The notes under the pieces are model-generated. The model worked only from the letters and a program-made list of their open reading frames with translations, was not told the DNA's origin and did not search any database. Below, in pieces: positions 5,960-8,727 of a stretch of 8,727 bases of DNA; positions within the stretch are counted from its first letter, which is position 1, and the number at the start of each line of letters is the position of its first letter. The stretch comes from Clostridia bacterium (GTDB taxonomy: Bacteria; Bacillota; Clostridia; Oscillospirales; CAG-272): assembly GCA_017556845.1 (NCBI GenBank), contig JAFYMA010000238.1, positions 1-8,727 of the forward strand, read 5' to 3'. The translations under genes and the position numbers were made by a program.

Positions 5960-6705
5960 GAATTATCGTTTTCCACGTAAGAATAATAGTTTTTATAATA
6001 TTTTCCCCTATAGGTTCTGCGTACTCCCGCTCCTTCTTTAACGTCATTGATAACTACGCCGAGTACCTTTCCGCCGATCTTTGTAATATTATCAGAGGCG
6101 TTTTCGAGCTCCTTATACTGAGAAAACTTATAACGGACAACGAGCACTACTCCCTCAACAGCTCTTACGATAAGCTGGCAGTCAGATACAACGTTAACGG
6201 GGGGAGTATCTATAATAATATAGTCGAATTTTGAAGAAAGCTCTTCCATCATCGAAACGTACGTGGGTGTACTCAAAAGTTCAGAAGGGTTAGGCGGAAT
6301 AGGGCCTGACGTAAGCACGGAAAGATTGGGCTTTACACCCTCGTGTATCGCATCGAAAACTGCACTCTGCTTACTCAAAACCTTTGAAAGACCGTTTTCA
6401 TTCGTTATTCTGAACAGCTTGTGTATTGTCGGACGGCGAAGGTCGGCGTCTATCAGAAGCACTGTATTTCCCGTTTGTGCAATAGTTACGGCAAGGTTCG
6501 CTGACGTTGTTGATTTACCCTCTGCAGGCGTAGGTGATGAAATAGCGACTACCTTTTTTTCCGCACCTGCCAAAGCATAAATAAGATTTGTTCTTATAGT
6601 CTTATACGCCTCTTTTACCGCACCTGCGTTATTCTTTTTATATCCGTATCCGTAGCCATAGCCGTATCCGTAGCCATAGCCGTATCCGTGTTTATTCTTT
6701 TTCAT
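5956..6705 (-). CDS. cpsD: CpsD-type bacterial tyrosine kinase (BY-kinase) with N-terminal Gly-Tyr repeat
   Basis: A 249-residue cytoplasmic autokinase that works with the membrane adaptor encoded just upstream to control polysaccharide chain length and export. Motifs: EAYKTIRTN (32-40; the oligomerisation motif), Walker A SPTPAEGKSTT (57-67; Lys64), Walker A' LLIDADLRRP (83-92; Asp86, Asp88), Walker B DYIIIDTPP (161-169), and a C-terminal tyrosine cluster (Y232, Y236, Y237, Y240, Y241, Y243) that is the usual autophosphorylation site. Oddly, residues 7-22 are eight consecutive Gly-Tyr pairs at the N-terminus, giving a second tyrosine-rich tail. The start at 6705 is fixed by an in-frame stop just upstream, although AAAGG is 15 bases away, an unusually long spacing. 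The gene overlaps the phosphatase gene by four bases. Confidence 0.94.
   Translation of the reverse strand: MKKNKHGYGYGYGYGYGYGYGYKKNNAGAVKEAYKTIRTNLIYALAGAEKKVVAISSPTPAEGKSTTSANLAVTIAQTGNTVLLIDADLRRPTIHKLFRITNENGLSKVLSKQSAVFDAIHEGVKPNLSVLTSGPIPPNPSELLSTPTYVSMMEELSSKFDYIIIDTPPVNVVSDCQLIVRAVEGVVLVVRYKFSQYKELENASDNITKIGGKVLGVVINDVKEGAGVRRTYRGKYYKNYYSYVENDNS
6640..6687 (-). repeat. 18-base tandem repeat encoding eight Gly-Tyr pairs in the tyrosine kinase
   Basis: On the minus strand the unit GGATACGGCTATGGCTAC occurs twice without a mismatch, then GGATACGGATAT. Identical alternating codons (GGA/GGC, TAC/TAT) in both units point to recent duplication of an 18-base block rather than slow selection for Gly-Tyr residues. 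Slippage would change the tail by six residues at a time and keep the reading frame. Confidence 0.92.
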
Positions 6706-6715
6706 AATACTTCAT
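6692..6715 (-). other. Seven-codon upstream reading frame overlapping the kinase start (possible)
   Basis: An ATG at 6715 follows AAAGG by five bases and opens MKYYEKE then TAA at 6692, out of frame with the kinase and passing over its ATG at 6705. Its spacing from the ribosome binding site is better than that of the kinase start, which is 15 bases away. It could be chance or could tune kinase translation. Confidence 0.3.
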
Positions 6716-6727
6716 TCACACCTTTCT

Positions 6728-7459
6728 TTATTTAGCGTCGTCGCTGTCTGTCGGCTCTTCGGTGTTTTTCTTTGTCTTACGCGGACGTTTTTCAAATGAG
6801 GGAACCTCTCCCAAAACGGGCATACCGACTCTTACCTTAAGGTCGTCCGCGCTCTTTATCGAGTTATCGAAAATGTGGAATACAAACAATGCTGCACAGT
6901 ATACAAGAAATCCTGCGGCTATTCCCTTGAAGGCGAACTCAGTATTATTCGGGTACGATTTTGATATGGGCTTCGTAGGCTCTGAGAAGACCTGTACCTG
7001 TCCTGCCTTTGCTATATCGTACAGAATTCCCGGCGCTGCATCCGAAAATCTCTTACATATCTCATACGAAAGGTTTTTGTCTGATGTCGTAACCGATATT
7101 TTCATTATTTCCGTGTCAGACACAGACGAAAGCTTTATACAGCTTCTGAGCTGTGCAGGTGACAATTTTACAGGCAGCTGGCTTCCGAGATCGTCCAGAA
7201 AGTCGTTACTTTCCAAAAGTATAGCACTGTAAGTATCAAGCAAACGTCTTGAGGATGTAAGAATGCTCGCGGACGTTCTTCCCTCCTCATCGTATTGAGC
7301 GTTGACATACATTTTTGATGTAGACGTATACATAGGCGTAACAAATGCCCTTGCATACACATATCCGCAAATTCCTGTTACTATTGATGCTATAAGTATC
7401 CATACAATGTGCTGCTTGTACAGATTGAATAAGGCTGTTAACTCAATTTGTTTTTTCAT
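6728..7459 (-). CDS. cpsC: CpsC/Wzz-type chain-length determinant and kinase adaptor
   Basis: A 243-residue polysaccharide co-polymerase of the inner membrane. Two membrane helices (about 17-36 and 176-196) flank an external domain, the standard Wzz topology. Just before the second helix is a proline-rich segment, SEPTKPISKSYPNN (159-172). After it is the cytoplasmic tail with the family's typical IFDNSIKSADDLKVRVGMPVLGEVP stretch (about 197-220), which in Firmicutes activates the separate CpsD kinase, and then a basic and acidic end (RPRKTKKNTEEPTDSDDAK). The kinase gene follows after 22 bases, so the pair replaces the single fused Wzc of Gram-negatives. The ATG at 7459 is preceded by GGAAAGGG about 12 bases upstream. 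A possible promoter lies just before it. Confidence 0.93.
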   Translation of the reverse strand: MKKQIELTALFNLYKQHIVWILIASIVTGICGYVYARAFVTPMYTSTSKMYVNAQYDEEGRTSASILTSSRRLLDTYSAILLESNDFLDDLGSQLPVKLSPAQLRSCIKLSSVSDTEIMKISVTTSDKNLSYEICKRFSDAAPGILYDIAKAGQVQVFSEPTKPISKSYPNNTEFAFKGIAAGFLVYCAALFVFHIFDNSIKSADDLKVRVGMPVLGEVPSFEKRPRKTKKNTEEPTDSDDAK

Positions 7460-7577
7460 GTTCTAAATAATCCCTTTCCTTCCCGCCGATCTTATTATAA
7501 TGCCGTTTGGCAGCTCAGCGGATGTCTGTAAAAGTATACGGCTTTATCGCGCTTGTGTTCTGACGCGATCCAAGATC
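7460..7577 (-). promoter_or_regulatory. Leader between pqqD-like gene and cpsC: possible weak promoter and hairpins
   Basis: This is the longest gap in the long minus-strand gene run. It holds a perfect TATAAT (minus strand, 7499-7494) about 35 bases before the cpsC ATG, but with no good -35 sequence. It also holds a six-base hairpin ATCGCG/CGCGAT (7569-7564 with 7551-7546, 12-base loop) and a further GCCGT...ACGGC pairing. It may separate the HPrK-like/PqqD pair from the capsule genes or attenuate between them. No clear U-run follows the hairpin, so a strong terminator is not supported. Confidence 0.35.
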
Positions 7578-7853
7578 TTACGTCAATTCAACAAGATTCG
7601 CGCCCTTTGCTTTATCAACAAAGGATTGCACATCTCTTCTTGCAATGTCTTCGGATATATCGTATTCATCAAGCATATTTTTCACTAATTCGTCCACGTC
7701 TGCACCTACGCATATCGCTTCCCACATAGCCTTTCCCGTCTTGTTCAGCTTGATTATTCCATTGAACTTCTGTGCCTGAGCTCCGACGGGCACTATAATA
7801 TAGGTATCTCCTATTTCCCGTAAAACAAATCCGGGCTTTGCTTTAACAAACAT
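7578..7853 (-). CDS. PqqD-like peptide-binding protein (RiPP recognition element fold)
   Basis: About 91 residues from the ATG at 7853. The family match rests on the pattern GIIKLNKTGKAMWEAI, then a helix with DVDELVKNMLDEYDISEDIARRDVQSFV and a closing ANLVEL, which is the usual arrangement of PqqD: an N-terminal strand region followed by helices carrying LN.TG..MW and a D-V..F segment. PqqD and its relatives bind the leader of a ribosomally made peptide and present it to modifying enzymes; in lasso-peptide clusters the equivalent is the B1 protein. Full length is normal for a stand-alone PqqD. I prefer 7853 to the in-frame GTG at 7886 because GGAGG (7865-7869) lies between them and the GTG sits inside a hairpin. 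No radical SAM, cyclase or transporter gene lies in the window, so the partner and client are unknown. Confidence 0.82.
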   Translation of the reverse strand: MFVKAKPGFVLREIGDTYIIVPVGAQAQKFNGIIKLNKTGKAMWEAICVGADVDELVKNMLDEYDISEDIARRDVQSFVDKAKGANLVELT

Positions 7854-7864
7854 CTCGTTATATT

Positions 7865-7891
7865 CCTCCGTATGCGTAAAAAGCACGCATA
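7865..7891 (-). promoter_or_regulatory. Hairpin abutting the ribosome binding site of the pqqD-like gene
   Basis: TATGCGT (7891-7885 on the minus strand) and ACGCATA (7877-7871) pair perfectly over seven bases around a seven-base loop (GCTTTTT). The ribosome binding site GGAGG (7869-7865) begins one base past the stem. Such a fold might stabilise the junction, mark an RNA processing site or affect translation of the pqqD-like gene. Confidence 0.45.
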
Positions 7892-7897
7892 TTAAAT

Positions 7898-8596
7898 TTA
7901 TTTCATACCGTTGTATGCAACCTCTGCTGCCTGCAGGGAAATGTTGCAGTACAAGTCATAAAACTTCATAGTTTTCAAAAATCGGTCCAATTCGTCTAAA
8001 AACTTCAAAGTGTACGTCTCATCGTGCGGACGGTACACCTGACTCAAAAGAGGAGTCAAAGCATCCGATGATGTCTTTTCCGTTATTGTATTCTCCTTGC
8101 CTCTGTGCAAAAAGCATACAGCCTTCAAAGGAGCATAAGTATTCTTATTAAGGTTATTTTTTCCGCTCCACGGCGTTCCGTAGATCCTGTACTCACCGTT
8201 AACATACCGCACTATCGGCTTATCGTCGTTTATAATAAACGCTCTTTGTCCGAATTTTTCAAGCCACAGACGCGTGTGTGTAGATTTACCCGTTCCGCTC
8301 AATGCAGTAAATGCATATGCTTCTCCGTCAAGCACAACAGTTGATGAATGAAATAAAAACCCGTTAAAATCGAGTATTTTCGTGCAAAGCTTTCTGTATA
8401 TTGCCGTATATTCGGCAGTCTGCTCGGTAGAATCGGGAAGATATTCATATTCACGCTTTATGTCATCAGCTGACACATCGGCAACTATATCTACCGGCGC
8501 ACCGTCATCTATCCGATACGGCTCTGACAACTCTGCGATAGCCGATGATACGGGCGTATACTGTACGTTCAGCTCAGCGATCCTGTATATAGGCAT
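7898..8596 (-). CDS. HPr-kinase-like P-loop protein (HprK C-terminal-domain family)
   Basis: A 232-residue protein with only the kinase-type domain of the HprK/PEP-carboxykinase fold; the N-terminal region of true HPr kinase is absent. Seen: FLFHSSTVVLDGEAYAFTALSG (a conserved lead-in, 80-101), P-loop ALSGTGKST (98-106; Lys104), INDDKP (122-127; acidic Walker B-like pair) and YGTPWSGK (139-146), a signature of the small clostridial HPrK-like group. True HprK phosphorylates Ser46 of HPr; relatives of this size in lasso-peptide clusters phosphorylate the precursor peptide, and others have no known substrate. The ATG lies one base after the stop of the upstream gene, and the pqqD-like gene follows after 44 bases, so the three are probably co-transcribed. 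A kinase acting on a peptide or protein bound by the PqqD partner is inference. Confidence 0.8.
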   Translation of the reverse strand: MPIYRIAELNVQYTPVSSAIAELSEPYRIDDGAPVDIVADVSADDIKREYEYLPDSTEQTAEYTAIYRKLCTKILDFNGFLFHSSTVVLDGEAYAFTALSGTGKSTHTRLWLEKFGQRAFIINDDKPIVRYVNGEYRIYGTPWSGKNNLNKNTYAPLKAVCFLHRGKENTITEKTSSDALTPLLSQVYRPHDETYTLKFLDELDRFLKTMKFYDLYCNISLQAAEVAYNGMK

Positions 8597-8597
8597 A

Positions 8598-8727
8598 TCA
8601 GTTGTTCACCGGACGTGTCCAGTCGGGCAACGGTCTGAGAGTTTCGTAAGCATCTATATCAAACTCGCCGCCGGGAAAATCGTGAATCCCGTCATACTGA
8701 GATCCGTGTGAATGTGTTTCTTCATCA
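8598..8727 (-). CDS. C-terminal end of an unidentified acidic protein (cut by window edge)
   Basis: The minus-strand frame is open from the window edge to a TGA at 8598 and ends in ...DEETHSHGSQYDGIHDFP, GGEFDIDAYETL and RPLPDWTRPVNN. About 43 residues are visible, strongly acidic, with four His, several Gly and few hydrophobic residues, so this end is probably exposed or disordered. I do not recognise the family. The stop is one base from the next ATG (TGATATG), which argues for a real, translationally coupled gene ahead of the HPrK-like/PqqD pair. It could be the end of a longer enzyme or a small precursor-type peptide; the start lies outside the window, so this cannot be settled here. Confidence 0.6.
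   Translation of the reverse strand, partial: DEETHSHGSQYDGIHDFPGGEFDIDAYETLRPLPDWTRPVNN

Noticed and set aside
6640..6687. CRISPR-like or mobile-element repeat
   Set aside because: The repeat is short, tandem without spacers, and codes in frame for Gly-Tyr pairs.
6762..7232. Plus-strand open frame of 156 codons opposite cpsC
   Set aside because: It is antisense to a clearly identified gene, has no recognisable domain, and its apparent protein is low in family-like motifs.
7854..7886. Longer pqqD-like protein starting at GTG 7886
   Set aside because: The GTG lies within a hairpin and ahead of the good ribosome binding site at 7865-7869; the extra residues do not match the family's start.

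Overview
The window looks like part of a surface-polysaccharide (capsule/EPS) locus from a low-to-mid GC Gram-positive anaerobe, most likely a clostridial gut bacterium of the Ruminococcus/Oscillospiraceae type. The grounds are AT-rich intergenic DNA with sigma-A-like promoters, purine-rich ribosome binding sites, a Firmicutes-style split Wzz/CpsC plus CpsD kinase plus CpsB (PHP) phosphatase set, and an LCP cell-wall ligase. The taxonomic guess rests on gene content and composition only. Almost every gene is on the minus strand, so transcription runs from high to low coordinates.

Layout in transcription order. (1) 8727-7578: the tail of an unidentified acidic protein, an HPr-kinase-like P-loop protein and a PqqD-like protein. 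(2) About 118 bases with a possible weak promoter and hairpins. (3) 7459-2841: CpsC/Wzz chain-length adaptor, CpsD tyrosine kinase with an N-terminal Gly-Tyr repeat, CpsB-type PHP phosphatase, an N-acetylhexosamine 1-kinase-like enzyme and an LCP-family ligase, with short gaps or overlaps. (4) 2828-2391, plus strand: a small S24/S26 Ser-His peptidase, convergent with the LCP gene across a two-way terminator-like hairpin. (5) 2367-2202: an AT-rich region with two divergent promoters. (6) 2195-1: a second minus-strand operon with phosphoglycosyl transferase, GT2, a second phosphoglycosyl transferase, and the start of another GT2 that runs off the window.

How it may work: the two monotopic phosphoglycosyl transferases each could load a sugar-1-phosphate onto undecaprenyl phosphate, and the GT2 enzymes extend the chain. 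The hexosamine 1-kinase may feed amino-sugar-1-phosphate into nucleotide-sugar synthesis. CpsC/CpsD/CpsB control chain length and export through tyrosine phosphorylation, and the LCP protein joins the product to the cell wall. The least understood part is the HPrK-like/PqqD pair (with a His/Gly/Asp-rich acidic tail upstream) and the Ser-His peptidase. These families recur in ribosomally made, modified peptide (RiPP, including lasso peptide) clusters, so a peptide or protein modification function tied to this surface locus is possible but unproven. No RNA genes, insertion sequences, CRISPR arrays or integration sites were seen.
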